Assembly: GCA_964517495.1 (NCBI GenBank)
Contig: CAZFER010000008.1
Coordinates: forward strand, 1-64,000
Origin: CAZFER01 sp964517495
Lineage (GTDB): Bacteria > Hinthialibacterota > Hinthialibacteria > Hinthialibacterales > Hinthialibacteraceae
DNA length: 64,000 nt
Direction: 5' to 3'
Part shown: one piece after another, positions 28,306 through 37,338 of the stretch
How the letters are laid out: the number at the start of each line of letters is the position of its first letter
How positions within the stretch are numbered: position 1 is the first letter of the stretch
The notes under the pieces: model-generated
What the model saw: only the letters and a program-made list of their open reading frames with translations
Databases searched by the model: none
What the model was told of the DNA's origin: nothing
Position numbers and translations under genes: made by a program

Positions 28306-29316
28306 ATGCTAACTGAATCCATCGTCCTTAATCCTGACCCCCCTATTTCCAAAGAGAAACAACTTCTGGAAAAACCACGTACTTTAGTGGCTGTTGGGCT
28401 GGTCGAAGAAGAAGAGGCTTTTTTAACTTACCTTCGCGAGATAGGTTATGTAGTCGAAAAACAACATACTGTTAAGGGTTTATACGAAAACATTTCCGCA
28501 AATATTCCGGATGTTCTCCTCCTGGATATTGACGGAATCGGTGATCGAGCTATTCAAAGTGTTCACCAGCTAAAAGAAAATCCCCTGACTTACACCATGC
28601 CCATCATCATCGTGTTGGGTAAGCGCAATCTAAGTAAAGAGATTGAAGCATTGGAAGCCGGGGCAGAGGATTTTGTGGTTAAACCCTTTCCTCCCCAGGT
28701 TTTAGCGGCACGTATTCATACCAGCATGCGCCGAAATATCCGCTTGCAGGTTTCCAACCCATTAACCGGCCTTCCGGGAGCAATCTATATTGAAGAGCAA
28801 ATCACCAAGCGCTTAACCCAAAATTATCCTGTCGCTTTATGTTATGCCGACTTGGATTATTTCAAGGCGTTCAATGATAAATATGGATACAATCGCGGTG
28901 ACAATGTCATACGAATTCTTGCCACTATCTTGAATGAAGGAGTCAGCAATTATGGAGCAAAAGGTGATTTTGTCGGCCATATTGGTGGTGATGACTTCAT
29001 TATGGTCATTCGTCACGGCTGTATAGATAATGTTTGTAACTATGTGATTAACACATTTGATGCCTTAATTCCCCTTCAATATGATGAAGAAGATAGCAGC
29101 AGAGGTTATATCGAATCCATTAACCGCTTGGGTAAAAAACAAAAATTTCCCATCATGACAGTCTCTATCGGGGTGGTTACCAACAAGGTTCGGGACATCG
29201 ATAACTACTTGATCATGACAGAATTAGCTGCTGAAATGAAAGAATACGCCAAATCCATCGCTAAAAGCACATCTGAACCAAAAAGCGTTTATCGGATCGA
29301 TAAACGTACTTCATGA
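28306..29316 (+). CDS. Response regulator with GGDEF output (diguanylate cyclase)
   Basis: A 336-residue two-domain protein. Residues 26-145 are a receiver domain with phospho-acceptor Asp74 (LLLDIDG) and Lys126 (VVKPF). The acidic pocket is EEEE rather than DD. Residues 150-330 are a GGDEF domain with GGDDF (227-231), a functional variant of the active site, preceded by NPLTGLPG. The RxxD product-inhibition site is missing (AKGD), so no I-site feedback is expected. No histidine kinase is adjacent. An HD-GYP protein that could break down c-di-GMP is at 33.9 kb. Confidence 0.88.
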   Translation: MLTESIVLNPDPPISKEKQLLEKPRTLVAVGLVEEEEAFLTYLREIGYVVEKQHTVKGLYENISANIPDVLLLDIDGIGDRAIQSVHQLKENPLTYTMPIIIVLGKRNLSKEIEALEAGAEDFVVKPFPPQVLAARIHTSMRRNIRLQVSNPLTGLPGAIYIEEQITKRLTQNYPVALCYADLDYFKAFNDKYGYNRGDNVIRILATILNEGVSNYGAKGDFVGHIGGDDFIMVIRHGCIDNVCNYVINTFDALIPLQYDEEDSSRGYIESINRLGKKQKFPIMTVSIGVVTNKVRDIDNYLIMTELAAEMKEYAKSIAKSTSEPKSVYRIDKRTS

Positions 29317-29388
29317 TCTCCTTCCAACTCGTTATTATTCTAGGTACAAGCAAAAAAATTATATATTCACTCTATGGAGGTTTTATAT

Positions 29389-30369
29389 ATGGCTCCCAGC
29401 ATTTATGTGACCAGAGCTCTTCCACAACCGGTTATGGATAAACTTACTGACGCTGGCTTTGATTATGAAGTTTACGAAGAGGACCGTGTCATTCCCCACG
29501 AGGTATTATTGGAAAACGTGAAAAACCGGGATGGGATCTTATGTATCCTGACCGATAAAATCAATAAGGAAGTTTTCGATAACGCCAACCAGGCCAAAAT
29601 ATTCGCCAATTACGCTGTGGGTTACAACAATATTGATGTTGAAGAAGCCACCCGGCGAAAAATCGCTATAACCAACACACCCGGTGTGTTGACAGAAACA
29701 ACAGCAGATTTAGCCTGGGCTCTTATTTTAGTCACGGCGAGGCGAATGGGTGAATCTGAACGATTTCTACGGGCAGGGAAGTTCAAAGGCTGGGGACCAC
29801 AAATTTTACTAGGCCAGGATATATATGGCTCCACCCTGGGGATCATTGGTTTGGGACGAATTGGTAAAGCGGTGGCTCGACGTGCTCCGGCTTTTAATAT
29901 GAAAGTCATATATTACTCCAACCAGCGTGATCCTATCTTTGAAGATGCTTTTTTAGGTGAAATAGAATTCGCTCCCATGGATACATTGTTAGAAAAGAGC
30001 GATGTTGTCAGTATCCATGTTCCATTAAAAGATGAGACAAAACACTTGATTGGTGAGGAAGAACTTAGACAAATGCCTGATCATGCGATACTAATTAATA
30101 CAGCCCGTGGACCGATTGTGGATGAAGCCGCTTTGGTGAAAGCCTTAAAGGAAAAATGGATATGGGCCGCTGGCCTGGATGTATTCGAAGAAGAACCCAA
30201 GGTTCATCCCGGCTTGTTGGAATTGGAAAATGTGGTTCTTTTACCTCATATCGGGAGCGCCACCATCCAAACCCGTACAAAAATGGGTTTAATCGCTGTT
30301 GATAACCTTATTGCCTTTTTTGATAACAAAAAACCACCTAATTTGGTCAATGAGGAAATCTGGACATGA
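29389..30369 (+). CDS. D-2-hydroxyacid dehydrogenase (glyoxylate/hydroxypyruvate reductase type)
   Basis: A 326-residue NAD(P)-dependent reductase. The start is ATG 29389: the GGAGG at 29375-29379 is its ribosome site, so an in-frame ATG at 29374 that would contain this site is rejected. LGIIGLGRIGKAVARRA is the nucleotide-binding motif; NTARGPIVDEAAL (catalytic Arg region), GLDVFEEEP (Glu) and LPHIGSAT (His) form the catalytic triad. It is closest in appearance to GyaR-type glyoxylate reductases; gluconate or hydroxypyruvate activity is also possible. Confidence 0.9.
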   Translation: MAPSIYVTRALPQPVMDKLTDAGFDYEVYEEDRVIPHEVLLENVKNRDGILCILTDKINKEVFDNANQAKIFANYAVGYNNIDVEEATRRKIAITNTPGVLTETTADLAWALILVTARRMGESERFLRAGKFKGWGPQILLGQDIYGSTLGIIGLGRIGKAVARRAPAFNMKVIYYSNQRDPIFEDAFLGEIEFAPMDTLLEKSDVVSIHVPLKDETKHLIGEEELRQMPDHAILINTARGPIVDEAALVKALKEKWIWAAGLDVFEEEPKVHPGLLELENVVLLPHIGSATIQTRTKMGLIAVDNLIAFFDNKKPPNLVNEEIWT

Positions 30370-30455
30370 ACTTTTTTTGTATTTCGGTGATTAAGCATAC
30401 AAAGTATCTTTAATCTATATCATTATCATAAATATCTACCCAAAGGGATAATGCA

Positions 30456-30998
30456 ATGGATTTATTTGAAAAAGGAAAAAGCTTAGCCAGAGAAGGAAAA
30501 TATGAGGAAGCGCTGGACGCCTTGGTGCTGGCATTGGAAAACGATAAAGAAAACGCTGATATTCATTTCTTCCTGGGACTTTGTTATAGTTCACTCGAGC
30601 AATTTTCTTATGCCCGCTATCACTACGAAATGGCATTAATCTTCGAACCTGAACATGAAAGAACCAAACTTGTCTGGGAAGGAATAAAGGATGTAACCCC
30701 CGAAAAACCTCCTGAACGGCGCCGTGTTCGCTCCGCTGAAGCAAAAGCCCGGAAAGAGGAAGCGAAGAAGAAGACTCCGTCTGAAGAAAGTGCCAATGTC
30801 GAAGCCACCCGTAACCCTTCTATTTCGAATAGAATCCCTATCACAGATGAAAAATGGGAAAAAGCCTTTCCCAGTGATGAATTGACAAAATCAAACGATA
30901 AAGGCTCCCCACTTCTAACAACACTTATTATTACATTACTAATTGTTATTGTAGGAATTATAGCCTTTTTCATCATTAAAGGATTTGGGATTATATGA
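30456..30998 (+). CDS. TPR protein with C-terminal membrane anchor
   Basis: A 180-residue protein. Residues 1-75 hold two tetratricopeptide repeats (GKSLAREGKYEEALDALVLA; LGLCYSSLEQFSYARYHYEM), followed by a charged Lys/Glu-rich linker and a single C-terminal helix (about residues 151-177), so it is tail-anchored with the TPRs in the cytoplasm. This is the size and layout of small scaffold proteins. No partner can be named. The start follows AAAGGGATA. Confidence 0.7.
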   Translation: MDLFEKGKSLAREGKYEEALDALVLALENDKENADIHFFLGLCYSSLEQFSYARYHYEMALIFEPEHERTKLVWEGIKDVTPEKPPERRRVRSAEAKARKEEAKKKTPSEESANVEATRNPSISNRIPITDEKWEKAFPSDELTKSNDKGSPLLTTLIITLLIVIVGIIAFFIIKGFGII

Positions 30999-31044
30999 GA
31001 TATTCTTGACTCAACACCACTAATTGTATTAAAACATCTTCGAA

Positions 31045-31105
31045 GGCAAGAGGTTGTGTGCCAATCCTTCAACCCTCCCCTATCCCCTCCCAATCTTGGG
31101 CTGAG
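31045..31105 (+). repeat. Dispersed CCCTCCCC-type intergenic repeat, copy 3
   Basis: Bases 31056-31100 match the complement of 14118-14163 with about two differences, including GCCAATCCTTCAACCCTCCC. This copy lacks the second arm of the hairpin seen in copy 1, so it is truncated. Confidence 0.75.
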
Positions 31106-31406
31106 CTTTACCCATAATTTGGTGGCAAGTGAATTTCCTCCTTATAAAAGATAATTCTGATTCGGAATTGGTTAACCGGTTTGTAGGATTCGTAGCCTCG
31201 GTCTGTGCCGGACCGACTATCCAAGTTTCATTCTCCCAAGTCAGTGGCAAATATGGAATATGAAACCCTCTCGAATATGGAATTTCACTGACTATTTATA
31301 AGCGGTGGGAATTATAGATAAAATTTCCAACAATTTTATTTATATTTCTGACAAAGCAAATTTCTCATGATAATCTCTATTACGGAGGGATATAACTATT
31401 CTATTA

Positions 31407-31436
31407 TTGTATACATTCTTAACAAGATGTATACAA
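31407..31436. promoter_or_regulatory. Palindromic operator candidate 1
   Basis: TTGTATACAT (31407-31416) and its exact complement ATGTATACAA (31427-31436) are separated by 10 bases. The half-site resembles ATTTGTA-type AraR operators of GntR/LacI hybrid regulators. It lies 310 bases upstream of the regulator start. Confidence 0.5.
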
Positions 31437-31518
31437 ATATCGATTATTTGATAGGTTACCTTCCTTTCAAAACAAGCCCTGTTACACTTTTTAAGGAACA
31501 AAATCGAAATTCTATCAT

Positions 31519-31549
31519 ACAAATCATATAGACGATCGATATGATTTGT
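31519..31549. promoter_or_regulatory. Palindromic operator candidate 2
   Basis: ACAAATCATAT (31519-31529) and its exact complement ATATGATTTGT (31539-31549) flank a 9-base spacer. Its outer ends share ACAAAT/ATTTGT with the right part of candidate 1 (ACAAAT at 31433-31438). The site probably binds the regulator encoded at 31746 for autoregulation. Confidence 0.5.
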
Positions 31550-31745
31550 TAAAAAAATGAAGAAATTGCAAAAATTATTCTGAGTTAATAGTATTAAGGA
31601 AAATTTTTGAATATTTTACAGGAATTAATTAGCCAAGCTATTTTTTTTAACGATTGATTAAAGGGAATTTTATCCATTTTGGATGAAATTTTCTCTATTG
31701 AAATACTAATCATGCTAGGAAGAATACTTATATAAGAGGTGTATC

Positions 31746-32891
31746 GTGAAAAGTTTTGATTCATTGAGAGTTCCAAAGTATGTTCAGCTAATGTTTCATC
31801 TACGTGAACAAATTGGACAAAGTGAGCTCAAAGCCGGTGATCCTTTGCCTACACGAGAAAAACTTATGAAGGAACACGGGCTGAGCTTGAGCACTGTAAC
31901 GAGAGCTATCACAGAACTAGAGCGCCAGGGATGGCTCGTATCCCGTCAGGGAAGCGGAACATTCGTGGTTAAGCGTTCAAGTGAGGGTGAAAAAACAGCG
32001 GAAGAATCCAAGGTAATCGGCCTCATCATGCCGATAAACAACAATAACATTGATGGTTTCATCCATGAATTCATCAATGAAACAACCCACCGGTACTTCA
32101 AAACACTGGTTATGTTTTCACCAGATGATGAAGAAGAAGAGCTGAACATCGCCCGAACATTATTCGAGAAACAAGTGGATGCGGTTGTATGGTATCCCGT
32201 CCAACCCAAAAGGCACATTAGTGTTGCCTCATTATTTGGGAAAAACAAAATCCCCGTCATTATTGGTGAGAAAGTTTCAGAGCCGGTCAACAATTCATGG
32301 TATTGCATTCGCACGGATTATTATGGTGGTACCCGCAGCGCAATTTTACAATTGCTTGAACAGGGACACCGAAAGATTGCATATGTTGGCCCCAAAGGTA
32401 ATGAAAGTGATTTTGGACCCATTCCTGAGCGTTGGAATGCCTATAAAGACATTATGAAAGAGCGTGATTTATGGAATCCGGACTCGCTCGTCATTAATCC
32501 ATCTGTTTTTAAGGAATGGCATGTAAACTTGAACCGCCTTGAGAACCTTTTCCGAGGTTCAGATGCTCCCACGGCCATTATAGGTTATGATGACATTATC
32601 GCATTAGAGATTATGCGTAGTTTAAAAACGCTGGGAAAACGGATTCCTGAAGAAGTGGCGATCATTGGCCATGGTGATTTTTCGAGCGGCGCATTTTCAG
32701 ATCCACGATTATCCACTGTTTCACCTTGTGTTTCGCAATATGTTGATACGATGGTGAATGTATTGACTCAATTGCTTGACATTAACGAGAAGAATGAATC
32801 CATCGTTAAAAAGCAGGAAATCGTTATTCCACAACGGCTTTTACTTCGTGATTCAACCATTTCCACTGATGAAATGCTGGCTGCCAGCTAA
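31746..32891 (+). CDS. GntR-family regulator with LacI-type sugar-binding domain (AraR-like)
   Basis: A 381-residue transcription factor. Residues 1-78 are a GntR winged helix (YVQLMFHLREQI ... GDPLPTREKLMKEHGLSLST ... LERQGWLVSRQGSGTFVV). Residues 92-370 form a periplasmic-binding-protein fold as in LacI/AraR (VIGLIMPI, HRKIAYVGP, DAPTAIIGYDDIIALEIMRS). The effector is probably a sugar. AGAGGTG lies upstream of the start. No sugar-use genes are adjacent; the minus-strand permease downstream belongs to another operon. Two palindromes upstream suggest autoregulation. The sulfatase/GH50 pair is a possible distant target, by inference only. Confidence 0.9.
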   Translation: MKSFDSLRVPKYVQLMFHLREQIGQSELKAGDPLPTREKLMKEHGLSLSTVTRAITELERQGWLVSRQGSGTFVVKRSSEGEKTAEESKVIGLIMPINNNNIDGFIHEFINETTHRYFKTLVMFSPDDEEEELNIARTLFEKQVDAVVWYPVQPKRHISVASLFGKNKIPVIIGEKVSEPVNNSWYCIRTDYYGGTRSAILQLLEQGHRKIAYVGPKGNESDFGPIPERWNAYKDIMKERDLWNPDSLVINPSVFKEWHVNLNRLENLFRGSDAPTAIIGYDDIIALEIMRSLKTLGKRIPEEVAIIGHGDFSSGAFSDPRLSTVSPCVSQYVDTMVNVLTQLLDINEKNESIVKKQEIVIPQRLLLRDSTISTDEMLAAS

Positions 32892-32923
32892 TTATCAGGA
32901 ATCTTGGATTTAAAACAAAAGAG

Positions 32924-32957
32924 AGCGGAGGATTCATTTCCTCCGTTCTTTTTTTTG
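32924..32957 (+). terminator. Terminator of the GntR-type regulator gene
   Basis: A 9-bp stem around CGGAGG/CCTCCG with one G-T pair and a 6-base loop is followed by CTTTTTTTT. It lies between convergent genes and can also serve the minus strand. Confidence 0.85.
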
Positions 32958-32974
32958 TCTACCATCGTTCTTGT

Positions 32975-33868
32975 TTACAGCGCATCCACTGCGCGTATTT
33001 CCAAACGTTTGAGTAGATAGTAACCAAGGGTAAATGCGATTACACTGAAAATAAGCGAATAGGGAATGCAATAGAGAAATATGAAATGATTAATTTCGTT
33101 AAGATCAACAACAATGGTTTGATCCAGGTTTTCAGGTAAATTTGAATTTAAATGATTAGATAAAAATATATAACGAAACCACTCCAAAACCCCTGCCATT
33201 GGATTTAAAAAATAAGCGTAAAAATAGATTTGGGGATATTTCTCATAAAAATAAATGGGATCATATAATACCGGTGATAAATAAAACCAGACAAATACGA
33301 CAAATTCCATGATCTGTGTTATATCCCGGTATAGAACGTTTAAAACAGAGGTCATAAAGGCAATTCCTGCAAGTAGCAGGGTGAGAAATAAAATGGCAAA
33401 CGGGAGCTGGATGAATAACACAGTTAAATTTATTTTCGCCATAAAAAACAAAACCCCCAGCAAAACAACGAGCGATAATAAGAAATTGATAAAATTCGCC
33501 AAAACCACAGCAACAGGAAAAACCGCGCGGGGACAATAAACCTTTTTCAAAAGGTGGGCGTTAGAAAGCAGGGCCTGGGTTCCTTCGATCAAGCCAGTGG
33601 AAAAGAAAAACCAGGGCATATATGTAACCAGAAGTAGCACTGGATAGCTAACTCCGTATCGGGGACTTTTAAAATCCAGTGTTGAGAATACTGCAGCCAA
33701 AACAACTATAGTCAATAATGGCCTAAGCAAACTCCAAAAAAATCCCAAAATGGAAACTTTATACTTGGCTTTTAAATCCCTGGCGGCCAATTGTTTGATT
33801 AATTGTCGATAGGGCCATAATTCACTCTTTTTAGCCGGTGCGAGGAATTTTTTTAATACTTTTTTCAT
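32975..33868 (-). CDS. ABC-2 type polysaccharide/polyol export permease (Wzm/TagG-like)
   Basis: A 297-residue permease with six membrane helices. The N-terminal amphipathic segment ARDLKAKYKVSILGFFWSLL and the motif SPVLYDPIYFYEKYPQIYFY with LNPMAGVLEWFRYIF are typical of the O-antigen/teichoic-acid exporter permeases. It starts 5 bases after the HD-GYP gene stops, so it is the last gene of the par operon. The ATPase (Wzt/TagH) that it needs is not next to it; export of a surface glycan is inferred. Glycan genes at 47-56 kb could supply the substrate. Confidence 0.88.
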   Translation of the reverse strand: MKKVLKKFLAPAKKSELWPYRQLIKQLAARDLKAKYKVSILGFFWSLLRPLLTIVVLAAVFSTLDFKSPRYGVSYPVLLLVTYMPWFFFSTGLIEGTQALLSNAHLLKKVYCPRAVFPVAVVLANFINFLLSLVVLLGVLFFMAKINLTVLFIQLPFAILFLTLLLAGIAFMTSVLNVLYRDITQIMEFVVFVWFYLSPVLYDPIYFYEKYPQIYFYAYFLNPMAGVLEWFRYIFLSNHLNSNLPENLDQTIVVDLNEINHFIFLYCIPYSLIFSVIAFTLGYYLLKRLEIRAVDAL

Positions 33869-33873
33869 GCTAA

Positions 33874-34845
33874 TTAATCTTTTGGGGGAATAAATATATA
33901 TAGAAATTTTTCAAACAGCTCTTTATCCAAACCTTGATATAGCTCTCGTTTCATAGTCATTAATGATTCAAAAGATGTTCTTCTTTCTCTAAAGGGACGA
34001 TGTGTGCTGATGGCATCAAAAATATCTGTAATCGCACAAATACGCGCCCCTATCGAAATTTGATCCCCTTTAAGTCCATAGGGGTAGCCTGAACCATCCA
34101 ATCGTTCATGATGATGGAGAATGATGGCTTCGCATTCCGGGGTAACTTCCATAAATCCTTGCACCATTTCCAATCCTTCAATTGGATGTTTCTTTATTAT
34201 TTCCCACTCCTCATCGGTTAGTTCGGTTTCTTTTTCCAATATTTCTTTGGGTATATTAAGTTTTCCAATATCATGCAACAAAAGACCAGGCCCGAACCGA
34301 CTAAGCGCATCCGCTTTAGTAATTCCTAACGAATATCGGGCTAAAGAAACACCAAATAAGCATACATTGATGGAATGGGAGTATATTTCATAATCGATTG
34401 AAGCTCTGGTTATAAATTCGTGAGCTGCTTTTTTATCTCCAAAAATAACTTCAGTGACGTTGGGAATCACCTCATCAGATGCTTTGATTACTTCAGATGG
34501 TTCAGGTGATTCATAAACTCTTTTCATTAGATTCGTAGAGTAGTTATATACAATCTCGCATTTTGCTTCAGTGGAAATATTCTCATCCTGGATCATTTGA
34601 GCAATATCTTTTTCCACCAAATCTGAAAAAGGACCATAATCCCTTTGCTTAACAAAAAGGAATTCATAATCATTATGCTGCAGCTCTTTAATATCTTTAT
34701 CCGTTAAGGGAAGGGAACGGCTGCGGTAAAGAATTGGAGTCGTGTCCCTTTTTCTTTTGATATAAAGATCAAGAGGTGGTAGACGGCTGGCCAATAACGT
34801 ATTGACGTTAAAACTACGAAAACTTTCTTCTTGAGCTTTGTTCAT
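33874..34845 (-). CDS. HD-GYP domain phosphodiesterase
   Basis: A 323-residue protein. The N-terminal 140 residues have no recognised domain but resemble the DUF3391-like N-regions of HD-GYP proteins. Residues 150-310 are the HD-GYP domain: LLLHDIGKLNIP (His191, Asp192), KKHPIEG, HHHERLDGSGYP (GYP at 253-255) and DIFDAIS. It would hydrolyse c-di-GMP. It lies 36 bases downstream of parB and 5 bases upstream of the ABC-2 permease, so c-di-GMP signalling appears tied to the chromosome-segregation operon. A REC-GGDEF cyclase is at 28.3 kb. Confidence 0.93.
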   Translation of the reverse strand: MNKAQEESFRSFNVNTLLASRLPPLDLYIKRKRDTTPILYRSRSLPLTDKDIKELQHNDYEFLFVKQRDYGPFSDLVEKDIAQMIQDENISTEAKCEIVYNYSTNLMKRVYESPEPSEVIKASDEVIPNVTEVIFGDKKAAHEFITRASIDYEIYSHSINVCLFGVSLARYSLGITKADALSRFGPGLLLHDIGKLNIPKEILEKETELTDEEWEIIKKHPIEGLEMVQGFMEVTPECEAIILHHHERLDGSGYPYGLKGDQISIGARICAITDIFDAISTHRPFRERRTSFESLMTMKRELYQGLDKELFEKFLYIFIPPKD

Positions 34846-34881
34846 AGTATTTACAAGGCATCCTTTTAAGCAACATAAGCA

Positions 34882-35760
34882 TCACGAATAATGAACATTC
34901 CAACGTTTTAATAAGCTCTCAAGATGGTCATAGTCAAAGAATTGAATCTCAATCGTCCCCTTTTTTTTGCCTCGCATCTTAATATTGACTTTGGTTTGGA
35001 ATGAATCTTCCAACTTGCTTTCCAAGTCAGCCAGATGAATATCCTTAGTTTGAGCTTTTTTGGGTTTATTTTCAGCCTTTGGTTGCTGTTGAATTCCTTC
35101 TTTGAGCAACTTTTCTGTTTCTCTGACGCTAAGTTGCTGTTCTTCTATTATTTTAGCATATTTATTTATTTCTTCTTTATTTTTTAGCGAAAGCAAACAT
35201 TTAGCATGTCCAGTTGAAATGATGCCTTGGTGAAGAAGTTCCAATATATTTTCCGGTAAATTCAAAAGGCGTAAGGAATTGGCGATCGATTCCCTGCTTT
35301 TACCCACTTTGGCGGAGACTTCTTCTTGAGTCAGGGAAAACCGTTCCATCAATTGTTTAAATGCCTTTGCTTCATCAACGGAAGATAAATTGGAGCGTTG
35401 AATATTTTCGACCAGCGCTATTTCAAGCAGGCGAGTATCTTCTGCCTGCAATATCAAACAAGGGACTTTGGTTAATCCTGCTATTTTTGAGGCGCGAAGG
35501 CGCCGTTCGCCCGCGATAAGTTGAAAATAATCAGGGATAGAAGGATGATTTCTGACCAATAATGGCTGCAATATCCCTTGGTTTCGAATTGATTCGGCAA
35601 GTTCATTCAACGAATCTGAATCGAAGAAAGAGCGAGGTTGGTATTCATTCATCTCAATTTGATCGATTTCGACTTCTTGAATGGTTTTTTGTGGAATCGA
35701 TTCGATTGAGACATCAGACAGAAGGGCGGATAGGCCACGGCCTAGAGCTTTTCTTTTCAT
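34882..35760 (-). CDS. parB: Chromosome-partitioning protein ParB
   Basis: A 292-residue ParB/Spo0J CTPase that loads at parS and spreads. RKALGRGLSALLSD at the start is the ParA-contact motif; LLVRNHPSIPDYFQLIAGER and RRLRASKIAG contain the CTP-binding GERR box (here GERRLRA), LVENIQRSNLSSVDEAKAF follows, and the helix-turn-helix EVSAKVGKSRESIANSLRLL binds parS. The last 50 residues are the dimer domain. Its start lies 47 bases inside the end of parA, with AGGAAG as the ribosome site. Two TGTTCCACGTGGAACA palindromes nearby are its probable sites. Confidence 0.97.
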   Translation of the reverse strand: MKRKALGRGLSALLSDVSIESIPQKTIQEVEIDQIEMNEYQPRSFFDSDSLNELAESIRNQGILQPLLVRNHPSIPDYFQLIAGERRLRASKIAGLTKVPCLILQAEDTRLLEIALVENIQRSNLSSVDEAKAFKQLMERFSLTQEEVSAKVGKSRESIANSLRLLNLPENILELLHQGIISTGHAKCLLSLKNKEEINKYAKIIEEQQLSVRETEKLLKEGIQQQPKAENKPKKAQTKDIHLADLESKLEDSFQTKVNIKMRGKKKGTIEIQFFDYDHLESLLKRWNVHYS

Positions 35761-36532
35761 TTTGAATTACTTCCTGTGCCAAATTAATATATGATTGGGC
35801 TCCCGTTGAATTAAAATCATAGGCAATAATGGGTAAACCGTGACTGGGTGCTTCACTTAGCCGGACACTCCTGGGTATTAGTACATTATACACGAAGCTG
35901 CCATAAGCATTGCGTATTTCTTCTTCAACGGAACGGCTTAGATTAAGCCGGCGATCAGCCATGGTTAAAAGAATCCCATTTAAGGCCAGGTTTTTATTGA
36001 ATTGTTCACGAATCATGGTGGTCGATTTGAGAATTTCTGTTAAGCCTTCCAACGCATAATATTCACATTGAACGGGAATGATAATGGAGTCAGACGCCAA
36101 AATCGCATTAATGGTTAAATAACCCAATGAGGGTGGGCAATCAATAATCACAAACTCCGCCGTACTATTACCTCGCTTAAACCAGAAATAATCATATAAA
36201 GCATACCTCAAGCGGCTGTTCCCTTTTTCTTCGGTCGCTAAAAGGAATTCTGCAGAAAGCAAATCGCTGTTAGAAGGAACAACACTTACATTCGGTGCAG
36301 AAGATGGGAGCAGAACATCATCAATCGTTGAATCTTCAACCAAAACATCATAAATCGATACATTCAGCGTTCTATTATCAATCCCCACTCCACTTGATGC
36401 ATTTCCTTGTGGATCGATATCAATTAATAAAACATCCCGGCCAGCATCAGCCAGGCATGCGGATAGATTCACCGCAGTTGTGGTTTTACCGACTCCGCCT
36501 TTTTGATTAACGATTGAAATAACTTGGGCCAC
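35714..36532 (-). CDS. parA: Chromosome-partitioning ATPase ParA
   Basis: A 272-residue ParA/Soj ATPase with the deviant Walker A KGGVGKTTTAVNLSA (residues 10-24), DIDPQGNASSG and IDCPPSLGYLTINA. It drives movement of ParB-parS complexes on the nucleoid. It is in an operon with parB (overlapping by 47 bases), and a parS palindrome sits 15 bases upstream of its start. The C-terminal tail rich in Lys/Arg/Pro overlaps parB and is probably less conserved. Confidence 0.97.
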   Translation of the reverse strand: MAQVISIVNQKGGVGKTTTAVNLSACLADAGRDVLLIDIDPQGNASSGVGIDNRTLNVSIYDVLVEDSTIDDVLLPSSAPNVSVVPSNSDLLSAEFLLATEEKGNSRLRYALYDYFWFKRGNSTAEFVIIDCPPSLGYLTINAILASDSIIIPVQCEYYALEGLTEILKSTTMIREQFNKNLALNGILLTMADRRLNLSRSVEEEIRNAYGSFVYNVLIPRSVRLSEAPSHGLPIIAYDFNSTGAQSYINLAQEVIQNEKKSSRPWPIRPSV

Positions 36533-36546
36533 GTTGAAAATCCAAT

Positions 36547-36562
36547 TGTTCCACGTGGAACA
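36547..36562. promoter_or_regulatory. parS: parS site 1
   Basis: TGTTCCACGTGGAACA is a perfect 16-base palindrome and differs from the Bacillus consensus only at the positions known to vary. It lies between rsmG and parA, where ParB binding could also regulate the par operon. Confidence 0.92.
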
Positions 36563-36600
36563 TTCTTTTTAGTTCAAATTAAGATAAATTAATGTAAAAA

Positions 36601-37317
36601 TTATAAGGGATGCTTTTTGATCTGCCCAGGCTTTCGAGGGTATTTTTCTGGCAATGCTTCTTTTTTTCGATATTTATGAATTAAGAAAGTATCAATTCGT
36701 CCCGTTAAAGAATAATGGTGTGTTGTATCAAGTTCACAATGAAGTTCATCTTCGGCGTGTTTTGCATCATCTTTATTTGAGGTCCCTCTGGGTAAAAATA
36801 TATGCCCACCAACTTTCACAAAACCTGCCGTTAATTCAAGGGATTGAGACAAATTCCCGAGGGCGCGGGTAACAATAAATTGGTATTTTTCACGAAATAA
36901 TTCATGATGCGCGAGTGTTTCTGCTCTATCACAAAGAATTTTTAATTTTAGATTGGGCATATTTTGTGTTACCATTTGTAGAAAAGTACATTTCTTTTTG
37001 ATTGATTCAACCAATATTACATTCATATCCAGCCTAATACATCCCATTAATATTCCAGGGATTCCAGCCCCTGTACCGATGTCCATAATGGTTGAATTTT
37101 CTGGGGGATTCATAAAGTTGAGAATATAAAGGGTATCTTTTAGGTGAAAGTCGATAAAATCACTGATGGTTTTATAACCGGTTAAGTTATACTTCTCATT
37201 TTCTTTCTTTAACAAATAGAAATATTGGGCACAATTCCCAATCACTTTTTGATCAAGACTGATCTCTTTTGATTGAAGGATTTTATAAAATTGTTCAAAA
37301 AAGGGATGAAAATCCAT
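36601..37317 (-). CDS. rsmG: 16S rRNA (guanine527-N7)-methyltransferase RsmG
   Basis: A 238-residue methyltransferase that modifies G527 of 16S rRNA. MDIGTGAGIPGILMGC is the SAM site; VESIKKKCTFLQ and VTRALGNLSQSLELT are the family motifs. The start is set at Met 37317 (MDFHPFFEQ): a longer frame to 37365 would take its first 16 residues from a dispersed repeat. rsmG next to parA/parB is the classic arrangement near the origin of replication. The C-terminus has a Lys-rich extension (KPGQIKKHPL). Confidence 0.93.
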   Translation of the reverse strand: MDFHPFFEQFYKILQSKEISLDQKVIGNCAQYFYLLKKENEKYNLTGYKTISDFIDFHLKDTLYILNFMNPPENSTIMDIGTGAGIPGILMGCIRLDMNVILVESIKKKCTFLQMVTQNMPNLKLKILCDRAETLAHHELFREKYQFIVTRALGNLSQSLELTAGFVKVGGHIFLPRGTSNKDDAKHAEDELHCELDTTHHYSLTGRIDTFLIHKYRKKEALPEKYPRKPGQIKKHPL

Positions 37318-37338
37318 GATTTCCCAATCAACCACCAT

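Larger units (their letters stand above)
30999..31745. other. 747-base intergenic region before the GntR-type regulator
   Basis: No gene is recognised; short minus-strand frames (31340-31522, 31594-31776) lack start signals and family likeness. The left part holds the CCCTCCCC repeat copy 3 and a TCGGTC...GACCGA hairpin near 31199-31216. The right part is very AT-rich and carries two perfect inverted repeats (31407-31436, 31519-31549), listed separately. Confidence 0.6.

Noticed and set aside
31340..31776. Two 60-codon minus-strand frames before the GntR-type gene
   Set aside because: They lie in very AT-rich DNA, cover the palindromes and have no start signals or family likeness.
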